Origin: Mesostigma viride
Lineage: Eukaryota; Streptophyta; Mesostigmatophyceae; Mesostigmatales; Mesostigmataceae
Assembly: GCA_009746045.1 (NCBI GenBank)
Contig: RPFO01000175.1
Span: 5,481,414 to 5,545,413, forward strand
Length of the DNA stretch: 64,000 bases
Reading direction: 5' to 3'
Shown here: positions 28,786-39,400 of the stretch, one piece after another
Layout of the letters: every line of letters begins with the position of its first letter
Position numbering within the stretch: position 1 is the stretch's first letter
Notes under the pieces: generated by a model
What the model saw: only the letters and a program-made list of their open reading frames with translations
Database searches by the model: none
Told to the model about the DNA's origin: nothing
Position numbers and translations under genes: made by a program

Positions 28786-30579
28786 TAAAAACAAAGCTAG
28801 GCGGTAAAAGAGCCAGAGTTGCAGCCTCGCCAGGCGAACATTCTTTGCTGAAAAAAACTGGGCGATGATGAAGAGCGCGCTCCTCCCACCAAGATTTGCT
28901 CCAGCCCCGCATCCTCCCCGAAACTCCCGTCTGGCCACAGGCCAAAAGATCGGGTCCGCTGTCAGGCTCCTGGCAGTTATGGGCTACCCTGGCACCCCGC
29001 GCTAGCCATCTCCACGTTTACTGGGCAGATTCGCCTCCACCTGTGATTCTTTCCACCGTAGCCGCTGGCCCTGGCTTGTATGGCTAGCTCCTTCCCCAGG
29101 TGACGTTGTCAGACAGAAAACGCAGCTTCCCCAGTGTCAGGAAGCTGCTTGCCGCACCCAGGGGTAGAGGGGAATGGTCAGTGGGCCCAGCACTGGAAAT
29201 CACACCCTTTTACTCAAATCGTAGAGCCCCCCACCGGCCCACCCAACAACCGTTACCGTGGCCTGTAACGGTTGGTGGAGAACACAAAGAAATTTATTCG
29301 AGGCCTCTCCACGCCCGGAGAGGCCGATAGCATCGTCTTACATTTAGCGCAGCCGCCATAGCGGCCAGCCGACCTTGCCAGCAAATGCTGGGATAAAGTT
29401 GCGAAGCTGAAAAGAGGCCTCCCTATGTCCCCTACACCACTCTAAGTTCTGACTATCATTCACATTGCGCCACGCAGGCCTGCTGGCTGGCGCAGGTACA
29501 AGGTGTACTGACTGCCCATCACAGTTGCGCCACGCCTGGCGGCTGGCGCGCAGGTAACAAGGTCTAGTGACGTACGTTAGAAGCTACCTAGGCCTGCACT
29601 CCGGAACCACACTCAGCCGCAAAAAGGGCCAGCCGGTGCAGTGCCCTCGTGACAAGCGCTAGTCTTACGCTACCTACGGCAGGTCGGTCCCCTTTGAGCC
29701 CGTCCACGCGTCATATATAAAATGAGCGAAGCTTACCACTTATTACCGATAAACTATAGTATAGGTGCTGAAACTAAGGTCCATTGAAGTGCCTTCCTAC
29801 CAGCTAGAGAAACAAGTTTATTACAATAAGTGTGTGCAGGCTTTAGGGTTGAGCCTAGCTAGCCACAACCTCAAAATCATTGTACGTGCAAGTTAGGCCA
29901 GATCACCATATCCTGGGGCCCATGCAGCACGTGCCCCCTTGGTCCAATCTTCTCCCCAACAGCAGCGAGGGTGGGTGCGTGGGTGGGTGGGTGGGAGCTT
30001 CAAAAATGCCTCCCTACGTTCCCCATACCACTCTAAGTGCGTGTGAAAATGAATAACAAAGCCCATGCTCTCAAGGCGCCGCTCCCCCCTCAAAAGGGCG
30101 GGCACGGTTGACAGTAGGCACTGGTACCGGCGCAACGCCACTCCTCTCCTACTCTAGTCCTATGTAATTCACAGACACCTCAGATGGTGTAGGTGACGTA
30201 CGGTAGAGAAACGCTAGACAGGCGGCAGATCGGCCCCCTTTGAGCCCGCCGCACAACATAACTATAAAATGAGCAGATAGCTCAAGAACGTACAAATTAG
30301 CATGTGCACTGCACCAGCTGATCCCACTGAACTCGATCGATCATCAACGTGCATAGGCAGCAGCACGTCGCACAGCTGCACATGGAGAGTTCTAGCCATG
30401 CACAAAACCATGAATGAATGTATCCGGCCAGACTCTAAAACAAAGGGTGCAGGAAATCACCAGCGCAGCAGCAGCCCTGGACATGCAACACCATGCACCA
30501 GTCATATCACTGGCTGCTCAAGCTACGTGGCAAACTCTAGTATACAATTAGCGTTTGAATTTTAATGCTACAACCTACA

Positions 30580-30698
30580 TGTGGCTGTTAACCAACAGCC
30601 ACAGGTACCACCACCACCACTCAATACGTATTCCCATGTGTGGTACCACACATGGGATGCACAGTATGACTCATACTGTGCATCATACTGCGCAGTAT
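30580..30698. other. Cluster of four consecutive palindromes/hairpins
   Basis: 30580-30603: 10-bp perfect stem (TGTGGCTGTT / AACAGCCACA) with a 4-nt loop. 30633-30656: 24-bp perfect palindrome CCCATGTGTGGT plus its complement. 30656-30684: 14-bp stem GATGCACAGTATGA with a single-base centre. 30685-30698: 14-bp palindrome ATACTGCGCAGTAT. The last three abut with no spacer. Function unknown. Confidence 0.9.
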
Positions 30699-31057
30699 CC
30701 ATAGCTGTCATGAACACTGGGTCGACCCTCAGGGTGGTGGGAATTAAACTTGATTCAGGATTTTCAGCCGCAGCTTGCATGCCCTCCTCGTCACGCAACC
30801 GCGCCGTGAGACTATATATATCTGACAAGCAAATATGAATGCTAGCAATCGGCCGCAACCGGATGGCCGATGGATAAATTTGGCATGGTGCAAGAGAACT
30901 GGGCCTGATACGACAGTAAAATGCCCCCCAGCAGGATATACAAGGTGATATCCTTTGTAAAGGGTGGAGCTGACAGTCAACCTCCAGAACAGGGCTGTCA
31001 TCTGAACATCTCAAAACAGAGCACAACAGCGTTGCCATTGAGCCACATCTAAACATC

Positions 31058-33755
31058 TCAAAACAGCGCATCCCCCAGGATCAGCCCACCCAGCAGCCCC
31101 GCTCCCGCCGCCAGCAGGCCCTTGTTTCCTCGGCGGCCGCTGCATGCCGAGGCGGAGTAGCGATGGCCGACGGGGGTATCGCCTGGCGGGTAGCCACGGT
31201 ACACACCTGCAGGGGGCGAGACAAGAGCGAGCCAGGAGATGTGCACACGTTCGCGGCGAGAGATTTAGCAAACAGCCCAAAGCTTCTTTTTGCAAATCGT
31301 AAAATTCCCAAGACCCCGCATCATCATGCAGCCTTCATCTGGTAGGTCCATGCGCCAAAGAACAGCGCTCTGTCGAACAAACCAACCAACCTGAAACAAA
31401 TGTCGTCCCTGAAAGTATACCACCCACACTATATCAGCCAAGGACAACGGTAGAGAGAATCATTCCATGTAACATAATTTTGCAATAATGAGATGAGCAG
31501 TCTGCCCCCCACCCGACAGTCTCCCCACCTTACACAACCCTGACTCAAAACTCTTCCTCTTGTCAACGCCCGCAAACCCCATTGCAAGGATAACAACACC
31601 CCCTCATAATGCTGACAAAGTGACAACCAAACCCCACAAAGACCCGGGTCATGAACAGACCCACGTGAGCACAGCAGCGGCCCGATGCTGGCAAATGCTT
31701 ACCTCAAGTGCTGGCCATGCTAACCTGAGTGCTGGCAATTGTTACCTGAGTGCTGGCATTGCTTACCTGGATGTTGCAATGCATACTAAGCGCTAAGCGC
31801 TGGCAATGCTTACCTGAGTGCTGGACGCTGCTCCCGCTTGAATACCCTGCCGTTGCCAGGGGCCCCTGTCGCCAGTCCTGCGCAGACCCATGACGCTGCT
31901 GCGCAGATGCCGACGACGAAGACGACGCACCGTTCCCTGCCCCCGCCGGCTGCGGTGGCCACGGGACGTTGGCAGGATAACCTAACACCTCGCCCGGTCG
32001 GACATCCACCCTGGAGTCCACCTGGACCGACGCAAACACCTGGTCCGCGTCAGTCAGCGCAGCGCGACACGCCGTGCATTGGCCCATCGACAATGGCCAG
32101 GGGTTGAACGAGCGACAATGAGCGCAGATGGCCCCCACCGCCACTGGGACGGACGGCCCCCCTCCCACTCGACGGTGCGGGAGGGATGCCACAGTGGCCG
32201 CCTGCAGGAACTCCTCTTGCTGCAGCCGGCGTGCCAGCTCATCGTCGGATGTTGTGCTGCTGAGTCCAGAGCCAAGTCCAGCCAGGCCCGCAGATAAAGA
32301 GGGAGTGCGGCCACTTGGCACTGTGTACGGCATAATGCTTGGGGGCGGTGCCGAGGGGTAGAATTGCGCCTGTTGAGACGCGGAATGTCGTGCGGTTGAG
32401 GATGCTTGGCCGGGTGTGTCCTTGTAAGGTTGGCGGACGTCACTTGCTGAGCTGGCATGAGCGCTGTTCCCAGTGGCATGGGAATAGGATCTAGCTGTAT
32501 GGCTGGCAGCAGCAGTATGGCTGGCTGCTGCAACAGTCGAGGAGGACGGGAGGCGGGAAGGCATCTCCACGCGCGCATCGATGGCGCCGATGGGCGAGGG
32601 GGAGAGCGCCACCACAACAGCCCCTGAGGAGTCTGGGTAATCCTTGCGGGACAGCGGGTAGGACCGGCCACCGGGGTCGCCTCGCAGCGCGTCCTGGATG
32701 TTGATCCTGCCGCCCGCGGAACAAGCAGCACCATTTTGAAAGTGTACTAGAAACAACCACAGATCAACCATTGAAAAAAATTGCATTGATGTTCATGAAA
32801 TGGAGGAGCAGAGCCTCGCAAGAGGAAGGGTATTGACAAACAACAGGGCACGTATGCGGTGATGACACTCAGGGATTTAAAGCACTCCGGTGCTCCGTGA
32901 AACCCCAACGGGAGCACGTGTTGAATTAATTAATTAATTGATTAGCGCGGTCATGGCCGCGGCAGGTTTCAAACCGGTACAAAATACCTATGCACAAGAG
33001 CGGCTTTAATATATTTGGCATGCAGGGATCATGATTATGCACATACTGGCGTAACGTACGAGGCGCTCCACGAGGGCGACCCCTTCTGGGAAACTTGTTG
33101 AGTCGACTAGGTCTATAGTACTGCTGGTGCACACAACAGGGCGACACGACACTATAAGGATGTTATAAGCCATGCACCCTTGGCCATAGAACGGAACAGT
33201 ATTATTAGGATACAGAATTGCATCATGCACTGATGGCCGGTTCGCCCTATATTTTGTTGCTCATGAACAGCGGACTGCACACCATGCAAAGAGGCCATTT
33301 TGGCGCCAGTGATATCGCAGTACGCTGTATACCCACCCCATTAACTAATTATGGACCCCATGTCACATCCAGTCATGCCATTAAACTCCAATGGTATATA
33401 TAGTGCAACCACTGCTGAGTACGATAAGCGGTACGTCATCCCCGTCAAAATCCCAGCCATCTATGAAAAAGATAGCAGGTAGAAACAGCCGGCCTGCACG
33501 ATCAACAATACTCTATACTATTTTTAGTACCTGCATGATCCGATGAAGCAGTCGCCGACGAGCGAGCGCGAGTTGAACACGTTGAGGACCAGGTCAGTGT
33601 AGCCCCGCTCGTGGTAGCCCTCGAGAAATGTGAACTCCTCATTCCACACCGGGTTATGGCCGCGCCGCGTGCGCGTGCGAAAGCGCTCGCCTCCGAGGGA
33701 CACCACCGCGTAAGGGCGCGGCGAGCCTGCGCCACGCAAATTGGCCCTCCCCCCA
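31058..33755 (-). CDS. C2-domain protein with CxxC pair and hydrophobic glycine-rich C-terminus
   Basis: Exons, read high to low: about 33755-33531, 32706-31814 and 31206-31058 (stop TGA). Their phases fit. The first gives a C2 half-domain (RPYAVVSLGGERFRTRTRRG, NPVWNEEFTFLEGYHERGYT, LVLNVFNSRSLVGDCFIGS) that continues in exon 2 with INIQDALRGDPGGRSYPLS, so it likely binds membrane lipids or proteins, perhaps with calcium. Exon 2 is otherwise serine/alanine-rich and disordered, then DDELARRLQQEEF (about 32246), a helix common in ubiquitin- and membrane-linked proteins, then CAHC and CTAC (32126-32067), a likely zinc-binding pair. The end GLLAAGAGLLGGLILGDALF is a glycine-zipper-like membrane segment. 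The start is unresolved: a candidate first exon at 34645-34609 (MASGLRGTGALV) has a good donor, but its phase does not match the only acceptor I see. Confidence 0.75.
31700..31822 (-). repeat. Array of 4-5 copies of the C2-gene exon 2 donor site
   Basis: On the minus strand the real exon end CCAGCACTCAG followed by GTAAGCATTGC is repeated downstream about every 26 bp, for example CCAGCACTCAGGTAACAATT and CCAGCACTCAGGTTAGCATG, with one diverged unit. Each copy carries a potential GT donor. Confidence 0.85.
32873..32945 (+). mobile_element. Retroposon 3' terminus (hairpin plus TTAA-type tail) in C2-gene intron 1
   Basis: CAGGGATTTAAAGCACTCC, then a hairpin TGCTCC...GGAGCA (32890-32917), then AATT repeats. 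It matches the end of the LINE insertion at 27470-27545. Almost all of the element body is missing. I could not find the target duplication. Confidence 0.7.
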
Positions 33756-33789
33756 AGCAATGTAGGCAGATATGAGGTTCACAAATCAT

Positions 33790-36478
33790 CAAGTTTACAG
33801 AGATTGGGCTTACAAAACTCTTGACTTCCCGAAAAAGAACGGATAAGAAAGCAAAATGCAGGAGAGAAAGGGGATCTATTACACATCAAGGAAGAATCCT
33901 ATTACTTATCCTTAGGCTGTGGTGGCCGAGTTAATGAGGGAAATAGCGCAAGCCCTTGCCCCTTGGCCATTACGATGTAGAACAGCAGTAACAATTCTTT
34001 ATAACAGTAAGAGTGAGGATGGCCGATGCCAGTCGTAAAGTTCAGATAGTATGTGGTAAGGATAGGTGAATGTTACAGCACACAAGGTCGAATAATATCA
34101 ACCCCACGTCAGGCTGTCGCATTAACCTGGCTCAAATACGAGGGCATAAGCGCACTGGCACAATGACAACGTACTCCATACCTCCCTGTGGGGAATCTGT
34201 TATTCCTTGATATCACTACTAGACTCTCCCTTTTCAACCAGCTAGCTAACCTGCATGTCGTGATCACCATCATGAGGGCGCACGCATGAATAACGGCTGA
34301 GGAAAGCGCGCGGATGTAGTGGCACAATCCAAAAAGACCTAAGTACTAACATTGTAAACATATAAGTGACATGTGGACGATGTACGATAATGATGGATTC
34401 ACTAGTCATGTGAAACATGGTTTTTGAAAAATGCAATGGTAACAGGCGAGTTCCCGGTTGTGAAAAAGAAAAACAACGCATCACAGATGTAAACTACCGG
34501 CTACTCACAACCTCTGCTAAACAGGCGGCACTGCCAACGTGAGCTCAGAGAGCTGCATGCATTAATTCCAGCTGATATTCCTACCGCCATGCGCACTACG
34601 AATCTCACCTACGAGGGCGCCCGTGCCACGCAGCCCTGACGCCATGTGCACTGCGATGAGTATGAGCGCGCAACGTGCAGGCAATAATATCAGTCTTCAG
34701 CAATATCATTGACACATATGCATGCAGATCACTCCGCCAAGGCCACGACTTAAATTGCCTGTACAATATGTAGCTTCGTACGTATACGTAGTATATAATA
34801 ACGTCGTAGCGCATGTCGATATATCAAGAACAACCAGCGTCTGTACTATGTCAGATGATCATGAAGCAGACGTAAACGGAAAATAGCAATATCGGCCGGC
34901 TACAAAATACGAACACAACCAGCGCCGCCAGCTTCGAAATTCAATTAAACTAAAGACGAACTACTTGCGTCAGGCTACTAATTACCTAAAACGTGAAGAG
35001 TGCGTACAGCCATACGTATTGGCTATATATAATCTTATAGGCAGTTGCCTCACAGGCCGATTACTGATCGCCGGTACTGTTGCAGAACGTCTCAACTGCT
35101 CGACTCGCTACAGTAGAGGGACGTCGACGATTATCAGAAGCACGAGCCAGTATATGTCGGAAATGTGAAATCGGGGAAACGAATATATCGAAAATCGCCA
35201 AAATATTGTACAATTGAGCAGTCGATCACCATAGCACTGGCCTTGTCAAGCCTCAACCGATGTCGGCAGTCGCTTTTTTCGCGAGTGTCAGCCCGAATGT
35301 AGGACGCGCGGGACACTGGCAACTGGCAATCATGGGTGACTGCTTATATTATCTACAGTAGGACAAGGTCTGGCCGGCAAGCACGACGTGGCCAGTCTAC
35401 ACCTTCGCTGTATACGAGGATTCTTCGGTACAAAAAACCTGCTCATGCACGTGTCGCGGACACATGGCAGGCTGAGATTATTTTGCCACGACACGACCCG
35501 CCGCAAGTTCTGATTAGTGATTGATGTCTGAAGTTCTGGTTAGTGATTTTTGTCGGACGACTATCGGATAAACCAGGGATAAACTAATAAATACATTATC
35601 CGGCCCTCGGCCGCTATACAATATCTGCCTGGGCATAACCGGCGTGGGATCCAACAATAACAACAACGGCCGAGTGCTGAATACGGTTGCTGGAGCCTGG
35701 AGGCCTGAACTAGAATACGGTTGCTGTATATGCAGGTTTGTGTAGTTACTACTGTATGTATCAGCGTTCACAAGGGCGTCCGACGCTTTTTGTTTGTTCT
35801 CCCATTCCATACGTCCCGGCGTAATTATTCGCTAGTTATTTAATGTGGAGCTCGAGCTATGCGGGGTCTGGGGGAGTGGGGGTTGGGGCAATTAAGGGGC
35901 ATAACCGTGGCCGTTTAACGTCCCGTCCAAAGGTACAGCTCCTACCTTTGTAACCTCGCTCACACGGGACGCACGTGCCAAGCTAAGGTAGTTATCAAGA
36001 AACAGATCAGGCCTGTCTGCCCGCGGCCGTGATGTATGCCTGTGGCCGGCGTCTCTGCTGAATTGTGTGGTTTCGGCGGGTCAGGACGCGCTCACTCCGT
36101 CATGCCTCGTATGCTTCGGTAGCCTCAGGAATGACTAGCCAAGGAATGTCATTACTACTGGGTATATGCGAAGTATATACGAGAGGCGCGAGACCTCGTG
36201 TTTGCATAGCCATTATCCGGGCAGTGCTTTGGAGAACGCGATTTGCGATTTTTTCGCGTTCCAAGCCACCTACCTGCCGTGATGCGTAACATTTATGAGA
36301 TTGTCGTGCACGTTCACATACCCTAATTGGTTACATTGTTCGCTGTTATAATGCTTGCATAACCTGCAAATAATTTAGATCGCCTGCGTTCGCTCCTGCA
36401 TCTAGGCACTTGGTTGAGTCACCTTGACATTTTGGCTTGCTTCGACGCGGACAGCCACTCGCTCTCGGCACAGGCAGC
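33790..36478. other. Divergent intergenic region between the C2 gene and the H+-ATPase gene
   Basis: AT-richer sequence without a supportable gene apart from the doubtful C2-gene first exon at 34609-34645. It should hold the promoters of both genes. Confidence 0.4.
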
Positions 36479-39400
36479 ATGAATGGCGAGCCCAGTGTGG
36501 ACGGACGCGACGACGTGCCCAACGGCGAGGAGCACGAGCCTCCAAAAGAATCGAAGAATATCGACAGCAACGGCTTGACGTCCGCTCAAGTCGAGGACCT
36601 TCGCGTAAATATTAATTTCATATTATAATCAACCTGCCGTCCTTCTCCTTTGCTGCTAGTGCATCCGGCTTCATGCAGGCGCCTTTGAGTATTAATTTTT
36701 ATTTTTATAACCCCGCGACTGGGTCACGTGAGCATAAATCCTCAATGGGATGGGTGGTGGAGTGGGGGTGCCTATCTAACGCCTGGGAGTTTTGTACAGT
36801 TCCTTGGCAATATTCGTACAACAAGGAGCGATGGAGTCGGCTCCTTCATACTGCATCGTTGGCACCTTCTCTCCCGGCACTGTGCCGGGACAGCCCACAA
36901 ACTGGCCTCTTTCCCATCCTGCCACGTGTGCGACGCATTTCCCCTGACTGTCCCTTTTTGCACCTTGTTTCCCCTGGCTTTCCCCTTGCACCCCGGCTTG
37001 ACACACACACACAAACACACGCACACACACATGCACGCACACTGTCCCACTCACCGATCATGGTGTGGCTTTCCGCTTGCTTACCCCCTGCAGGCGCAAT
37101 GGGGCTTCAACGAGGTTGTTCCCAGGGAGGTCCCCGAATGGAAGGTCTTCCTCTCCCGCTACCTGGGCATCATCCCCCTCATCATGCTCATCACCGCCAT
37201 CATCGCCGTGTCTGGTATGACGCACTGGCATCCGCCACCAGATCGTTTCTATCCTTCATTATCGCTAGTACCCGTCAGGTACAACGTGCTGGCATCCGGC
37301 ACCTTTTATATTAAGTTTTGCTGCTTATCATACATAAGCCGTCATTATGAATCTAGTCACGCTCGATTCCTGGACTGCGCTGGTTCCCTCTTCCATGCGC
37401 TGCTTATCAATACATGGCAGATCAGGCATGCAGACAGGCATTCGCTATAGCGCCGATCAATATTGACTTGGTCGATTCCTCAGGTACACTTCTAGCTTCA
37501 CGATTAAGAACCATAAGTGTAGAAGAGCTGAAGACCCTGGATTCGGGAAATGTCCGATCAAAATCGCAGGGCTGGTTTGGGGCAAATAGATCTTAGAGTG
37601 GGTGAAAAGGCTGCTCAGCACACCCCTGGCTAGGCTGCACCTTTCTTTACGAATCTCAGGTCATATATGAGCCCTGCATTCGCTCCCTACCTTCAAGATC
37701 GCAGCCCTGGGTCGGTCGGACCCCGGCCATTCTTAAACATGAGCCCGGGGGAGTACCGTCTGTGTCAATGGTGAGTTACTTGGGGAGCCAAATTAAGGAA
37801 AGCTATTTGGTGAACCAAGAGAAAAACATTCATTGCAGAACCTCGCATATCCTAACTGGCCTTAACAGCGGGGCCTTCACAGGGCGACACGGCATTGACG
37901 GCACGCTCACAATCTCGCCGTCAAGTGCATGCTTTTCTGCCCAACATGGTCCTGAGCAACACAGGGCGGCACTTGGCTGCGTGGGAAGGAAACTTGGGAG
38001 CCTTCTCCTGTGCCACGGCGTGGGGACCTTTGCACCGTCATCCATGGAAATTTTTCTTGCACCAGTCAGGGGAGGTGTCTTTCATGCCGCTCGGGCTAAG
38101 CGACGAGCGATTTGCAGCGATTGGCTCGCCAATGATAGTCATAGATACCAATCATCCAAATCTTGTACTAGTAGCGGGATACTTTCTGGAATATAAACAT
38201 GTAGTTTTCGCCTTGTTTATTTCAACCGCCGCCATTCTGCACCTGCCGCGGGCCTCCAGATCGCACTGTTGCCCTGTGGCCACCCCATGCACACACACCC
38301 AACCAACCAACCAACCAACCAACCAACCAACCAACCAACCAACCAACCAACCAACCAACCAACCAACCAACCAACCAACCAACCAACCAACCAACCAACC
38401 AACCAACCAACCAACCAACCAACCAACCAACCAACCAACCAACCAACCAACCAACCAACCAACCAACCAACCAACCAACCAACCAACCAACCAACCAACC
38501 AACCAACCAACCAACCAACCAACCAACCAACCAACCAACCAACACCCCACCCGCATGCAGTGGAACAGGATGGCTCCCGGGACTGGATGAGCTTTGGCCT
38601 GCTCATCTTTGAGATCAATCTGGTGGCCATGGTGGGCCACTACAGGTAGGGCCATCTTGTCCATGGCTGGAGTACACGATTTGCAACGGGATATATGCAA
38701 AGTATACCCTGTTGTGGGGATGCTGGACGTTTATGGCTCGTCATTCATGGCTCGGGCCACATGGTTCCTGCTGCCTGCCTGCCTGCTGGTATAGACTGGT
38801 TAGGTGCCGGTTGTTTCGATTGGTTGTGTATTTTTGCGCCATGGTATTAATAAATGGCGGATGTGCCGCGGGCGGGGCAGTGTATGTGTGCCCTGCTTGC
38901 ATCTGAACAGGCCTCTGTGCATACCATGTCCAACCCCGCACATCTAAGATCCATGCACATTAATAAACAAGTCACGCGCAGCTTTTGCGTCTTCTCTAGC
39001 GCCCTGTGCTCCATCTGTCTTGTCCTGTCTAACTAATGCTACCCACCTCAACCCCGTCGAGGCTCATCTTGGAAGGGAGGTTTTACCATTGAGTGAAAGA
39101 TGGCTGTCGCTAGTTGCACCATGGCTGAGATGGGGAATGCTCTTAATGAGGCTTATAAGAAGACCTAGTCTTACATATTGATTATGGCAGTACTAGTATT
39201 TATTTCTATCAACCCAGGCTGATGGCGCTCCCTGTTGACCGCCCTACATCCCCACCTTGATCTCTATAACAAGCCCCTCATTCCCATCCCCGCTTTATAT
39301 AGACTCTTCTCCTAGGTGGCCCCCACCAACAGCCACCATATTATGAGGCCCTGATTTTGGGCAGGGAAGCTCAGCAGTACTAAGTGACTGAGTGGTTGCT

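Larger units (their letters stand above)
26473..30295. mobile_element. Array of three complex repeat units (blocks X and Y), possibly a short LTR-like element
   Basis: Block X (26473-26655, 28079-28265, diverged at 29785-29900) carries CCATTGGAGTTCCTTCCC and GTAGCACCATGCTGGGGGCC. Block Y (26687-26782 broken off, resumed 27788-28074; 29406-29740; diverged 29985-30290) carries two related 50-bp subrepeats around CCACGCAGGCCTGC and ends in CGTCATATATAAAATGAGCG. In the complete cases Y is followed directly by X with the TATA-like motif at the junction, as in a U3-R-U5 arrangement. The 1.1-kb stretch between X at 28265 and Y at 29406 codes for nothing I recognise. A short non-autonomous LTR element, a Penelope-like tandem, or a satellite-like tandem gene would all fit. 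I could not find a reverse transcriptase, primer site or terminal dinucleotides. Confidence 0.5.

Noticed and set aside
34609-34645. First exon of the C2 gene (MASGLRGTGALV)
   Set aside because: Not accepted as part of the gene model because its phase does not match the acceptor before the C2 exon; kept only as a candidate.
38152-38700. Open frames reading repeated QPTN or LVGW
   Set aside because: Product of the CCAA microsatellite in an ATPase intron.
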